Position numbers and translations under genes: made by a program | Part shown: piece after piece, positions 44,197 to 53,116 of the stretch | How the letters are laid out: every line of letters begins with the position of its first letter | Position numbering within the stretch: the stretch's first letter is position 1 | Notes under the pieces: generated by a model | What the model was told of the DNA's origin: nothing | Seen by the model: the letters and a program-made list of their open reading frames with translations, nothing else | Database searches by the model: none | Assembly (NCBI RefSeq): GCF_006539545.1 | Contig: NZ_BJNF01000029.1 | Location: forward strand, 1 to 64,000 | Source of the DNA: Nitrobacter winogradskyi | GTDB lineage: Bacteria; Pseudomonadota; Alphaproteobacteria; Rhizobiales; Xanthobacteraceae | Length of the DNA: 64,000 bases | Direction: 5' to 3'

Positions 44197-45306
44197 TTAC
44201 TTCGTTGGTGGTGACTTGTTTTTGTGCTTCCGCGTCGGCCCGCCTTCGTTCGCGATATCCTTGTTTAGCTGCGTCTCAAGCGAGTTGATGCTCTTGAGCA
44301 CTGCCTCGAAACTTGGAGGGTAGCCGAAGATCATGCCTTGCATGGCCCTGTAGTCGGTGCGCAACAGCTCGATCATCTCGTCATGAGGCGCGAGCGCGAA
44401 GGAGCCGGGTGCGGCGGTTGCGAGGTCGTAATCCGGTCGATTGAAAAACATCCTGGCGTGCGCAACGCAGTCCGCGCCGAGCGCGGCGTCGTCAATGGCG
44501 GCGGTACCCACGGACGCTGCGGTGAGCCGGTGCAGGTCATAGTAGTGACGGGACACTCGCTGTCCCCCGCCGCGCAGTTCGCTGCGCTGGTCGAACCAGC
44601 GCCGCAGGCCATGGAGGATGACGACCTTGTCCCAGAAGGTGCGTTCGGGATCGACGGTCCGGACAGCCGGCACTGTCAGGTCAAGCGCCGGCAAGTCATC
44701 GTCGACATAAGCTTTGATTGGCACCTCGCTGTTCGGGTCCAGCGCGGACTTCGCACCCGACTCAATTTTGATCGCCGCCCGGACATAGTCCGACCGAGGT
44801 GTGGCGGCAGGATACCAGATCAATAGGGTCTGTTCGTCGGAATCGGCGTCGTCCGCTTCCACCCGAGCGTCGCCGGCGCTGAGGCCGGCGGTCTGTAGCC
44901 GCTTCTGTAAAATCGCCGTCAGTTCAGCCCGCAGAGGGCCGTTGATGTAGGCTTGGCTGGCTTCCTTTATGGCGTCGAGGCGCGCCCGGCGTTTGTTGCG
45001 GCTCAAGGCGTTGAGCTCCTCGATGGTCGCCGGTTCGCCGATGTCGTCGCGAAACACCGTGACGTCGATGTCTTCGGAGAAGCGGTTGATCAAGCCGAAC
45101 CCCTTGGACAATGAAGTACCGCCCTTGAAAAGGAGCCGGGGTCCACCTTCACTCAGGCCGTTGAACAGAGCATCCAGCGTCCAGCAAACCCAGAAGTCCT
45201 TCTCGATGTTCTGGGATGCCGTGCCGAGGCGCTGCGCCGTCGTGTCGAAGGCGCTCAGCATCGCGGCAGGTCCAGCTGCGAGAACTTCATCGAATGCCGG
45301 GTTCAT
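44197..45306 (-). CDS. abiEii: AbiEii-type nucleotidyltransferase toxin
   Basis: 369 residues. Key motif LLFKGGTSLSKGFGLINRFS then EDIDV: the G-G-T/S and D-x-D of the DNA polymerase beta-like fold that binds NTP and metal. Later TFWDKVVILHGLRRWF and SRHYYDLHRL are typical of AbiEii/AbiGii. Such toxins modify tRNA or other targets with nucleotides and cause phage abortive infection or plasmid retention. Overlaps the antitoxin gene as ATGA. Confidence 0.88.
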   Translation of the reverse strand: MNPAFDEVLAAGPAAMLSAFDTTAQRLGTASQNIEKDFWVCWTLDALFNGLSEGGPRLLFKGGTSLSKGFGLINRFSEDIDVTVFRDDIGEPATIEELNALSRNKRRARLDAIKEASQAYINGPLRAELTAILQKRLQTAGLSAGDARVEADDADSDEQTLLIWYPAATPRSDYVRAAIKIESGAKSALDPNSEVPIKAYVDDDLPALDLTVPAVRTVDPERTFWDKVVILHGLRRWFDQRSELRGGGQRVSRHYYDLHRLTAASVGTAAIDDAALGADCVAHARMFFNRPDYDLATAAPGSFALAPHDEMIELLRTDYRAMQGMIFGYPPSFEAVLKSINSLETQLNKDIANEGGPTRKHKNKSPPTK

Positions 45307-46130
45307 GCCTTTGCCGCCTTGTTCGTCGTGCGTTTGGTGGTCCGAGGTTTCAGTGGCGAGTGCGGTTTCGGGTTTGACTGCGCTCTGATGGTCTTGTGGT
45401 GACCATCATCAGCTACCTTGTGGCGTCGCTGGCGATCTTGGTCGGCGGCAGCACGGCCATCGTCAGGATGTTGACTACGACCGTCAGGACCGGTCCCGAT
45501 CAACGGCTTGAGGAAGACCAGCATCCATGTCGGAAGCGCCGTCATGCCCGCGGCGAGATCGGCCCTGAGCGGCGGTCCCATGGCCGGATCTTCGAAGAGC
45601 TTCGCGAGCTTCCGTTGGATCTGCTCGCTTTCGCCATCGCGAACCAGGACATCGCGTAGCCAATGAAGCGCCTGGACGAGGCGCATTGCGGGCCGCCCGG
45701 CCCAAAACAGCTTGCTGGCGGCGGTCGGACGAAAGGCAATCGTCACGTTGCCGAGCTTGATTGCACGGCGACGGGCATCGGTGTGGACAATGATTTTGGC
45801 GGGAACGGCGTCGGTGAGACCCAGATCGTTTGCGGCGGTCATACCGTCGACAAGCATCCGCGTTTGGTCTCGTCGCCCGACGGCATCGATGACGGAGCGC
45901 GGATCGGGCGGATTTAGCTTCTGGGTGAGTTTGTTGAATCCGGGCTGGTCGTAAAGGCCGCGATCGATCCGTCTGAGGGCTTCGGCCTTCGTCAGCCGCT
46001 GCAGCGTCTTGTCGACGGCATCCCGCGATGCCAGATCGACGAAATCACTGGGCGTCCAAACCTTGCGCGGCGCATCCGCACGGATGCGGCCGAGCATGGC
46101 TGTTTTCAGATCGGGCGAGTCGCTCTGCAT
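45303..46130 (-). CDS. abiEi: AbiEi-like antitoxin (DUF6088 type)
   Basis: 275 residues from ATG 46130 (in-frame ATG 46148 overlaps an operator half-site). N-terminal winged helix VWTPSDFVDLASRDAVDKTL with RLTKAEALRRIDRGLYDQPG, then a middle domain RDQTRMLVDGMTAANDLGLT. The C-terminal 60 residues are low-complexity and basic. AbiEi proteins bind inverted repeats in their own promoter; four half-sites lie directly upstream. Confidence 0.82.
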   Translation of the reverse strand: MQSDSPDLKTAMLGRIRADAPRKVWTPSDFVDLASRDAVDKTLQRLTKAEALRRIDRGLYDQPGFNKLTQKLNPPDPRSVIDAVGRRDQTRMLVDGMTAANDLGLTDAVPAKIIVHTDARRRAIKLGNVTIAFRPTAASKLFWAGRPAMRLVQALHWLRDVLVRDGESEQIQRKLAKLFEDPAMGPPLRADLAAGMTALPTWMLVFLKPLIGTGPDGRSQHPDDGRAAADQDRQRRHKVADDGHHKTIRAQSNPKPHSPLKPRTTKRTTNKAAKA

Positions 46131-46132
46131 GT

Positions 46133-46203
46133 CCGAAAATTGTAGCACTTTTTCGGACGGACCGCGAGTCGCTGTCCGAAATTCTTATACAAATTTCGGA
46201 CAG
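46133..46203. promoter_or_regulatory. AbiE operator: two inverted-repeat pairs of TGTCCGAAA
   Basis: CTGTCCGAAATT (46172) and AATTTCGGACAG (46192) form a perfect dyad. GTCCGAAAA (46133) and TTTTTCGGAC (46150) form a second. They lie immediately upstream of the antitoxin start, as in AbiEi-autoregulated promoters. Confidence 0.7.
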
Positions 46204-46247
46204 TCTCACGCCCTACCCTACCCCCTCTATCCCCCGCTATCAGTCTT

Positions 46248-47438
46248 TCAAAGGATTCCCCAGGCCCGGTATCGCCCTCGTCCCGTCGCCTCGCGCAGCC
46301 CGAGCTCGCCGACCAGGTCCTGCGCGGCGCGCGGCGTGATCTTCAGCTCCTTCGCGATCATGCCGGCCGAGACGATCGGGCGGGTGAGCACATAGTCGAG
46401 CAGCGCCGGCAGCCGGGAGGTCGAGCGGCGGCCGTCGAGCTTGCGGGCCAGCAGCGTGCGGGCGGTCAGCCAGCGATCATGATCCTTGAGCCCGCCCTCG
46501 GCGGCTGCCGCCATCGCCTCGAGCTGGACGACGAGGCGGCTGGCCGCGTCACGCGGCCGTCGCCGCTCGCGCGGAATGGCTTTGAGACCGTCATGGAGAC
46601 AGGCCAGATGCCAGCGTGTCTTGCTGCGCTGGCGCAACACGCTGGCTGCGAGCAGCCGGCCGATCCAAGGGGTGTGCTGCAGCGGTTCGAGCGCGGTCCA
46701 GGCGTCGGCGGCGATCGCCGCCGCCAGCGCCGGCGGCAGGTTGCGGGTCCGATCGACAACGTCGCACCAAGCATCGAGGCGCTCGTCTTCGTCCCAATCG
46801 AGGTCGTAGACCAGCGGGTCGCGCTCGGGAGATCGCTTCGCTTGACTGGCGATCTCGCCGGCGATGGTGCGGTCCGCCTGGGCGATCGCGGCGTCGACCG
46901 CGGCGAACACATCGGCCATCCGGTCGTCGACGGGGGTCTCGCGCATCGGCTCGGCGGCATCCGCCTCGCCGTCTTCGCCGATGCCAAGCCGATCGTCCCC
47001 CTCATCCCGGTCGCCCTGCCCTGTCCGGCCGCGCAGCCCCGCGAGGCCAGCCGCCGACAGCGCCCAGTCGGGCTTGGCGTCGGCAATTCGCCGGCGCGTG
47101 CGCAGCACGGCATGGGCGCGGGTGAGCTCAAAGGTCGGGGCGCGGACATCCATGCCGGCGTCGTGGAGGACGAGATCTTCGAGATGGACGAGTTCGCCCT
47201 CGAGCCACAGGCCGGCGCAGGCGTCGGTAAAGTGGGTCCGCGCGGCCCAGCCGTCGCGGATCGGGCTGTTGGCCAGCCGCTCGTCGAGCCGGGCAACGGC
47301 ATCTTCGGCGGCCGCAAGCGGCCCGGCGATGGATGCCCAAGGCAATGGGTCAGGGAGTTGGTAGCTGGAATGCAAGGTCTTGATAACCTTAACGGGAATC
47401 GGTCTAACGGAAGCTAACACAGGCTTGGCTTCCGTCAT
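46248..47438 (-). CDS. RHE_PE00001-like DUF1612 / HTH protein
   Basis: 396 residues. Contains TRAHAVLRTRRRIADAKPDW, ALEPLQHTPWIGRLLAASVL and, at the C-terminus, a winged helix RPIVSAGMIAKELKITPRAA followed by GLREATGRGRYRAWGIL. This is the layout of the rhizobial plasmid family with DUF1612 and a DNA-binding tail. Probably a regulator of plasmid genes; a perfect palindrome sits 29 bases upstream. Confidence 0.75.
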   Translation of the reverse strand: MTEAKPVLASVRPIPVKVIKTLHSSYQLPDPLPWASIAGPLAAAEDAVARLDERLANSPIRDGWAARTHFTDACAGLWLEGELVHLEDLVLHDAGMDVRAPTFELTRAHAVLRTRRRIADAKPDWALSAAGLAGLRGRTGQGDRDEGDDRLGIGEDGEADAAEPMRETPVDDRMADVFAAVDAAIAQADRTIAGEIASQAKRSPERDPLVYDLDWDEDERLDAWCDVVDRTRNLPPALAAAIAADAWTALEPLQHTPWIGRLLAASVLRQRSKTRWHLACLHDGLKAIPRERRRPRDAASRLVVQLEAMAAAAEGGLKDHDRWLTARTLLARKLDGRRSTSRLPALLDYVLTRPIVSAGMIAKELKITPRAAQDLVGELGLREATGRGRYRAWGIL

Positions 47439-47466
47439 AGCGATGCCTTTTGGCGCACCCTTCTCA

Positions 47467-47493
47467 CTATCGATAACTTGCCCTTATCGATAG
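47467..47493. promoter_or_regulatory. Palindromic operator before the DUF1612 gene
   Basis: CTATCGATAA-cttgccc-TTATCGATAG, perfect 10-bp arms, 29 bases upstream of the start at 47438. Likely the site of autoregulation by the HTH protein. Confidence 0.6.
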
Positions 47494-47947
47494 GGTTGGA
47501 CACCGACTCGCAAATCAGCGAGTCTGGCAGCCCGCAGCCCGGCAAAATCACCCCCGCCCGGGCCTCCGATCGTTGAGAGGACGCAGCGCGTGCCCAGCCC
47601 CTCCCCTCTTCCGAATCTTCCGAACGCCTTCCTTCGGCCGCCGTCGGGGTCGCGATCACCCTCGGGCACCGTAGAGTTCGGGCATTGAGGTGCTCGGAGC
47701 CAGGCGCCATTTCGCTGGCCTCGATTGCGGCGATCTCGTCATCGGTCAGATTCGCGGCGCGAACGACCCGGCGATCGCGTGCGACCGCCTGGTTCCGCTC
47801 CGCCGAATCGGCCTTATCACCCGCCGCCGGCGACGTGATGTTCCTTTACGTGGCTGCCATGGACGCCTTTCTTTCCGTTCCCTCTGGATCATAGCGGAAC
47901 GTCGCCCTCGCCGCGCGGCCCCTGTTGAAAATCGTCGGATCGCCACC

Positions 47948-47974
47948 TATAGTCACGATGGTCATTATAGTCAC
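47948..47974. promoter_or_regulatory. Direct repeats TATAGTCAC before phd
   Basis: TATAGTCAC occurs at 47948 and 47966, 18 bases apart, just upstream of the ribosome site. The spacing of about two helical turns suits Phd dimers binding side by side. Confidence 0.45.
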
Positions 47975-47985
47975 AGGAGCAGAGC

Positions 47986-48264
47986 GTGACAGCATCCCGA
48001 AAGATCTCGGCGAACGAATCAGACCATTGGACCGTGGCCGGCGCCAAGGCGCGGCTGTCCGAGGTGATTGAGCGCGCCCAGACCGACCCGCAAATCATCA
48101 CCCGCCACGGCAAGCCCAGCGTCGTCATGGTCTCGGCCGAGGAATGGGCCCGCAAGACTGTCCGCAAAGGCTCGCTGGCCGCGTTCCTGATGGCCTCGCC
48201 ACTGCGGGACGCCGAGCTTGACCTCGAGCGGCTCCGCGATCAGCCGCGCGACTTCGATCTATGA
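47986..48264 (+). CDS. Phd/YefM-type antitoxin
   Basis: 92 residues, GTG start after AGGAGC. Fold signature WTVAGAKARLSEVIERAQTD and ITRHGKPSVVMVSAEEW. It pairs with the PIN toxin that overlaps its stop. It represses its own promoter in characterised relatives. Confidence 0.85.
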   Translation: MTASRKISANESDHWTVAGAKARLSEVIERAQTDPQIITRHGKPSVVMVSAEEWARKTVRKGSLAAFLMASPLRDAELDLERLRDQPRDFDL

Positions 48265-48680
48265 AGGTGCTGCTCGACACCAACGTGCTGTCGGAGGTTC
48301 GCCGGCCGGCGCCCGAGCCCAAGGTGCTTGCCTGGCTTGATGCGATCGACGAGGACCGGGCCTTCATCAGCGTGGCGTCGATCGCCGAGCTCAAGCGCGG
48401 CATCTCCCTGATGGATGCCGGCCGGCGTCGTGAGGCGCTGGCCGCCTGGCTCGCCGAGGATCTGTCGGCGCGCTTCGCCGGGCGGATCCTCCCGATCGAT
48501 TCGGGAATCGCCGAACGCTGGGGCGATCTGATGGCGCAAGCCCGCCAGAGCGGCATTGCGCTCTCGGTCATGGACGGGTTTTTCGCGGCCACGGCCCTTG
48601 CCCACGAGCTCGTGCTCGTGACCCGCAACACCAAGGATTTCGCGCCGCTGGCTGTGCCACTGTTCAATCCATGGGACTGA
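48261..48680 (+). CDS. vapC: VapC/FitB-type PIN-domain ribonuclease toxin
   Basis: 139 residues. MKVLLDTNVLSEVRRP carries the first acidic residue (Asp6), ASIAELKRG the second (Glu), and SVMDGFFAATAL and VTRNTKDF the last two, making a PIN metal site. FitB-like length. Cuts tRNA or other RNA when released. ATGA overlap with its antitoxin. Confidence 0.9.
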   Translation: MKVLLDTNVLSEVRRPAPEPKVLAWLDAIDEDRAFISVASIAELKRGISLMDAGRRREALAAWLAEDLSARFAGRILPIDSGIAERWGDLMAQARQSGIALSVMDGFFAATALAHELVLVTRNTKDFAPLAVPLFNPWD

Positions 48681-48761
48681 GGCACCCGACCCCCTGTCCG
48701 CGTCTCGGATATCGCGGAACGGCGAAAAAATATATGCTAGACTGTTAATCGAGGTGACCCA

Positions 48762-48995
48762 ATGACCGATTTTGCCCGCATCAGCCAAGACCCCGCCGTG
48801 ATGGGCGGCAAGCCCTGTATTCGTGGCCAGCGTGTCACCGTCGGCATGATTGTCGGCCAAATTGGCGGCGGCCGTAGCATCGAAGCGCTGCTTGCCGACT
48901 ATCCCTACCTTGAGCGCGAGGACGTGCTGGAAGCCCTCCGCTATGCGGCCTGGCGCGCCGAAGAGCGGGAGGTCGATCTTCAGCGCGCGTCCTGA
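48762..48995 (+). CDS. DUF433 antitoxin (VapB45-like)
   Basis: 77 residues with the family motif DPAVMGGKPCIRGQRVTVGM and LLADYPYLEREDVLEALRYA, a helix-turn-helix that regulates toxin operons. Overlaps the DUF5615 toxin start by one base (TGATG). A preceding AT-rich run (ATATATGC near 48730) may be its promoter. Confidence 0.85.
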   Translation: MTDFARISQDPAVMGGKPCIRGQRVTVGMIVGQIGGGRSIEALLADYPYLEREDVLEALRYAAWRAEEREVDLQRAS

Positions 48996-49363
48996 TGCGG
49001 TTCCTGATCGACATGAACCTGTCGCCAAACTGGGTTTCTTTTCTGCAGGAAGCCGGGCTTGAGGCGACACATTGGTCGAGCGTCGGCGCGGCCAACGCGC
49101 CCGATCGCGCGCTCATGCAATGGGCCGCCGCCCATGACCATGTCGTCCTGACCAATGATCTCGATTTCTCGACAATCCTGGCGGCCACGGGCCGCCGAAA
49201 GCCGAGCGTCATTCAGATTCGCGCTGACCTCCTGACGCCGACGGCGATCGGCAGCGCCCTCCTCCGCGCTATCGCACAGACAGAGCGCGAGCTCGCTGAG
49301 GGTGCATTGGTGTCGATCGATCCGCAGCGTGCGCGTGTGCGCATTCTTCCCCTCGGTTCGTGA
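48995..49363 (+). CDS. DUF5615 PIN-like toxin
   Basis: 122 residues. RFLIDMNLSPNWVSFLQEAG and HDHVVLTNDLDFSTILAATG are hallmark motifs, with conserved Asp residues expected to bind metal. DUF5615 proteins pair with DUF433 in toxin-antitoxin operons. The integrase gene begins at its stop. Confidence 0.85.
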   Translation: MRFLIDMNLSPNWVSFLQEAGLEATHWSSVGAANAPDRALMQWAAAHDHVVLTNDLDFSTILAATGRRKPSVIQIRADLLTPTAIGSALLRAIAQTERELAEGALVSIDPQRARVRILPLGS

Positions 49364-50538
49364 TGGACGACCTCCTCACCGATCGCCACCCCCACTTTGA
49401 CTCCGCGACTCGTCGCGCGCTGCAACTCGACACGCTATCGGCGATCCTGCCGATGGAGCGGCGCGACCGGTTGGCCGAACTGCTGACCGACGATGACGTC
49501 GCGACGCTGAAGCATCTGGCGCGCGAGGGCATGGGCGAGAACACGCTGCGGGCGCTCGCTTCCGATCTGGCTTACCTCGAGGGTTGGGCGAAAGCCGCGA
49601 CCGGCGCGCCACTGCCGTGGCCGGCGCCGGAAAGCCTGGCCCTGAAATACGTCGCGCATCACCTCTGGGATCCAGCCGAGCGCGAAACCGATCCGCTGCA
49701 CGGCATGCCGGCCGAAGTTGCGACGGAGCTACGGGAGGCCTTGTTGCTTCGCACTGAGGGACCGCACGCTCCATCGACAGTCAAGCGCCGGCTGGCCAAC
49801 TGGGGCACGCTGCACCGCTGGAAAGGGCAGGAGGGTCCATTCCACGCACCCAGTCTTCGCGCGGCATTACGGCTCGCGGTCCGGGCCAGCACCAGGCCGC
49901 GCCAGCGCAAGAGCAAGCGGGCGGTGACTCGAGACGTGCTGGACCGGCTGCTTGCGACCTGCCGCTCCGACCGGCTCGTCGACACCCGGGATCTCGCAAT
50001 CCTGCTGCTGGCCTTCGCCTCCGGCGGACGTCGGCGCAGTGAGGTGGCGCGGCTCCGAGTCGAGCAGATCAGCGACGAGCCCGCGGTGCCGCTCGATCCC
50101 CAGGACCCAAAGTCACCAACTTTGCCATGCCTGGCGATCCAGCTCGGCCGGACCAAGACCGGTATCGCGGATGAGGCGAGCAGGGTGCTTCTGGTCGGGC
50201 CGCCGGTCGAGGCGCTACGCGAATGGCTTGAGCGCGCCGACATCTCCAAGGGGCCGGTCTTCCGCGCCATCGACCGCTGGGAGGCCATCGAGGAACGGGC
50301 GCTGACCCCGCAGTCGATCAACCTGATCGTCAAGCGGCGCTGCGCGATGGCGGGGCTCGAGCCGCAGGAGTTTTCCGCGCACGGGCTGAGGTCGGGATAT
50401 TTGACCGAGGCAGCGCGGCAAGGCGTGGCGTTGCCTGAGGCCATGCAACAGTCACAACACAAGTCGGTGCAACAAGCTGCAAGCTACTATAACGAGGCAG
50501 AGCGCGCGCAGGGCAGGGCAGCTAAGCTCGGCCTTTAG
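49363..50538 (+). CDS. Tyrosine-type site-specific integrase
   Basis: 391 residues from ATG 49363 (GTG 49360 also in frame). SAM-like N-terminal domain, then ASGGRRRSEVARLRVEQIS (Arg), FSAHGLRSGYLTEAARQG (H-x-x-R, with G in place of the common D/L) and QSQHKSVQQAASYYNEAE (His and nucleophile Tyr). It could integrate the island or resolve plasmid dimers beside repABC. It starts on the stop codon of the DUF5615 toxin, so the two are likely co-transcribed. Confidence 0.85.
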   Translation: MDDLLTDRHPHFDSATRRALQLDTLSAILPMERRDRLAELLTDDDVATLKHLAREGMGENTLRALASDLAYLEGWAKAATGAPLPWPAPESLALKYVAHHLWDPAERETDPLHGMPAEVATELREALLLRTEGPHAPSTVKRRLANWGTLHRWKGQEGPFHAPSLRAALRLAVRASTRPRQRKSKRAVTRDVLDRLLATCRSDRLVDTRDLAILLLAFASGGRRRSEVARLRVEQISDEPAVPLDPQDPKSPTLPCLAIQLGRTKTGIADEASRVLLVGPPVEALREWLERADISKGPVFRAIDRWEAIEERALTPQSINLIVKRRCAMAGLEPQEFSAHGLRSGYLTEAARQGVALPEAMQQSQHKSVQQAASYYNEAERAQGRAAKLGL

Positions 50539-50566
50539 TTAGGCACTCGCCGATCCGCCCCGCGAA

Positions 50567-50616
50567 GTTGATCGATGTCAACTCCAGCGACCTTTGGAAA
50601 GTTGACACCGGTCAAC
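50567..50616. promoter_or_regulatory. Two parS-like 16-bp dyads upstream of repA
   Basis: GTTGATCGATGTCAAC (50567-50582) and GTTGACACCGGTCAAC (50601-50616) both follow GTT-N10-AAC, the outline of repABC centromeres (usual GTTNNNNGCNNNNAAC; here the central GC is replaced). Also nearby are two GTTAAC repeats before the repA promoter. Probable RepB binding sites. Confidence 0.55.
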
Positions 50617-50775
50617 TCTCGGACGAGGCCATTGATGATTCGGCTGAGAAGCGCGGGCGAGACGCGTTAACACCTCGTTAACCCTTAATTTCTTGCCGAG
50701 TGACTCCGAATCGGACTTACTAGCCACGCTTTGCAACCGTAAGTGCGAAACAATGCGTAACTGGGCGAGTGGGCC

Positions 50776-51999
50776 GTGGATAAAACACTAGATCAGACCA
50801 CCCTGCAGCAGGAGTCCGGTCGACTTGCGATCCACGAGCTTATCGCGGCGGACGCACGAGAGCTATCTGCAAAACTGCAGGCTCACCGACTCAAGCTGTT
50901 TCCCCCAAAAGCTAGGAAGAAGCTTCGGCCATTCTCCTCAGGAGAGGCAGCCAAGCTCATCGGCGTCAACGACGGCTACCTCCGACAGCTCTCGCTCGAG
51001 GGCAAAGGCCCACAGCCAGAAACGAGCTCATCCGGACGGCGGTCCTATACATTCGACGATATTCAGGCGCTCCGGACCTACTTGGATGAGACCGGCAAAA
51101 GTACGCGCCGTTACCGTCCTTGGCGCGCCGAGGGCGAACACCTGCAAGTTGTCGCCGTCGTCAACTTCAAGGGAGGCTCAGGAAAGACAACGACGGCGGC
51201 GCACCTAGCGCAACATCTGACCCTTCAGGGATACCGCGTACTGGCAGTCGACCTCGATCCCCAGGCATCGCTTTCGGCGTTGCATGGGTATCAACCGGAG
51301 TTCGACATCGAAGAGAACGGGACGCTCTACGGCGCCATTCGCTATGACGACGCCCGCCGCGATCTGTGCGACATAATTCGTCCCACATACTTTTCGGGGC
51401 TCGACATCATCCCGGGCAACATCGAGCTCATGGAATTCGAGCATGAAACCCCAAAAGCCCTAGCGTCTCGGCAGACGGGTGATCCGCTTTTCTTTTCGCG
51501 TGTCGCGCGCGCTCTTGCTACGGTTGAAGACAAGTACGATGTCGTGGTGATCGACTGCCCGCCACAGCTCGGATTCCTAACACTGTCGGCGCTCTGCGCC
51601 GCGACAGCGCTTTTGATCCCGGTGCACCCGCAAATGCTCGACGTGATGTCGATGTGTCAATTCCTCATCATGACGTCGGACCTGATGGCCGTCGTGGCCA
51701 AAGCTGGGGGGAACACGAACTACGATTGGATGCGATACCTGGTGACGCGTTACGAACCCAGTGACGGTCCGCAGACGCAAATGGTTAGCTTCATGCGCTC
51801 GCTCTTTTCTGACAGGGTTTTGACCAATATGGTGTTGAAGAGCACCGCCATCTCCGATGCGGGCATCACCAAACAGACGCTGTATGAGGTGGAACGCCAG
51901 CAATTTACGCGCGCCACCTACGATCGCGCGATCGAGTCACTCGATAGCGTAAACGGCGAAATCGAGAAGCTCATTGAAGAAGCATGGCGGAGGGATTGA
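50776..51999 (+). CDS. repA: RepA plasmid partitioning ATPase
   Basis: 407 residues, GTG start. An N-terminal helix-turn-helix region (PFSSGEAAKLIGVNDGYLRQ) precedes the ParA ATPase: VAVVNFKGGSGKTTTAAHLA (deviant Walker A), AVDLDPQASLSALHG, VVVIDCPPQLGFL. RepA repGene operon order repA-repB-repC with a one-base overlap to repB is diagnostic. Segregates the plasmid and represses the operon. Confidence 0.95.
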   Translation: MDKTLDQTTLQQESGRLAIHELIAADARELSAKLQAHRLKLFPPKARKKLRPFSSGEAAKLIGVNDGYLRQLSLEGKGPQPETSSSGRRSYTFDDIQALRTYLDETGKSTRRYRPWRAEGEHLQVVAVVNFKGGSGKTTTAAHLAQHLTLQGYRVLAVDLDPQASLSALHGYQPEFDIEENGTLYGAIRYDDARRDLCDIIRPTYFSGLDIIPGNIELMEFEHETPKALASRQTGDPLFFSRVARALATVEDKYDVVVIDCPPQLGFLTLSALCAATALLIPVHPQMLDVMSMCQFLIMTSDLMAVVAKAGGNTNYDWMRYLVTRYEPSDGPQTQMVSFMRSLFSDRVLTNMVLKSTAISDAGITKQTLYEVERQQFTRATYDRAIESLDSVNGEIEKLIEEAWRRD

Positions 52000-53006
52000 T
52001 GGGACGAAAAAACCTCCTTGCTGACCTTATCGAAGACAGCCGCGCCGAGCCGGACGTTCGAGTGACCGTCGCCACAGAAAAAGAACCCACACCAACCCTC
52101 GGGACACGGGGCGCTGTCGGGGCCATGAGCCGTTCGCTTGAACATCTCTCTGCCGAGCGCGACGCCGCGAAGGCTTTATCGGAACAACTGGCAAGCGGCG
52201 AAGCCGTCTTGGAGATCGACTCTGGTCTCATCGATGATTCGATCGTCCCGGATCGCATGACAGGTACGGACGCTGGCTTTGCAGCGCTTACTGAGTCGAT
52301 CAAAGCGAGCGGCCAGCTGGTCCCAGCACTACTTAGACCGCACCCGTCGCAGTCTGGCCGCTATCAGATCGCATATGGCCATCGTCGTGTCCGAGCACTG
52401 AGGGAGCTAGGTCGCTCGGTCCGCGCGGTCGTCCGTTCTCTCTCCGATGACGAGCTTGTCATCGCTCAAGGAAAAGAAAATGGCGAGCGAGAGGACCTCT
52501 CCTTCATTGAGCGCGCGCGGTATGCCACGTTGCTTGAGGATCGCAACTTCAAGCGCGACACCATCATGGCTGCATTGTCCGTCGACAAGACAGAGCTATC
52601 GCGCCTGATATCGGTCTTTCGTGCGATCCCTGCAGAGGTGAGTGACGCGATTGGCGCCGCACCGAAAGTGGGTCGCCGGCGATGGACGGAGCTTGTCGAT
52701 CGACTCGGCAGCGCGAAGCGAAGCAAAGCCCTAGAGACGGTGCTCTCGAGCCCGCGGTTTCTCGCGGCGCCGTCGGACGAACGGTTTGCTATAATCCTGT
52801 CCGCGGTGACAGTGCGCGACACCAAACCTTCTAAGTCGACGACCTGGACTGCAAGCGACGGCAAGAAGGTCGCAAAGATTGAGAGAAATGCAGACCGGTT
52901 CGTTCTTGCACTAGACGAGAGAGCCGCCCCGCTATTCGGCGACTTTGTCTTAGACAAACTGCCTGAGCTCTACGATGACTTCAGGCAATCCAAGGGGGAG
53001 ACATGA
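51999..53006 (+). CDS. repB: RepB centromere-binding protein
   Basis: 335 residues from ATG 51999, which overlaps the repA stop. The ParB core has RYQIAYGHRRVRALRELG and QGKENGEREDLSFIERARYA, with SVDKTELSRLISVFRAIPAE as the helix-turn-helix. Binds parS-like sites and stimulates RepA. Confidence 0.95.
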   Translation: MGRKNLLADLIEDSRAEPDVRVTVATEKEPTPTLGTRGAVGAMSRSLEHLSAERDAAKALSEQLASGEAVLEIDSGLIDDSIVPDRMTGTDAGFAALTESIKASGQLVPALLRPHPSQSGRYQIAYGHRRVRALRELGRSVRAVVRSLSDDELVIAQGKENGEREDLSFIERARYATLLEDRNFKRDTIMAALSVDKTELSRLISVFRAIPAEVSDAIGAAPKVGRRRWTELVDRLGSAKRSKALETVLSSPRFLAAPSDERFAIILSAVTVRDTKPSKSTTWTASDGKKVAKIERNADRFVLALDERAAPLFGDFVLDKLPELYDDFRQSKGET

Positions 53007-53116
53007 TTTCTTCCCATGATCGAATTGCAGCTGCCACCCCGCGGGCTTCGCCCCCTGGTAGCGCTGTAATGCGTAAACCGCGTTTCCGACAACTACGAAA
53101 GGAATCATAAGGCAAA

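Larger units (their letters stand above)
47439..47985. other. 547-bp intergenic between divergent DUF1612 and phd genes
   Basis: Holds the palindrome at 47467 and the TATAGTCAC direct repeats near 47948. Frames in between lack ribosome sites and have poor codon use; I see no gene. Confidence 0.5.
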
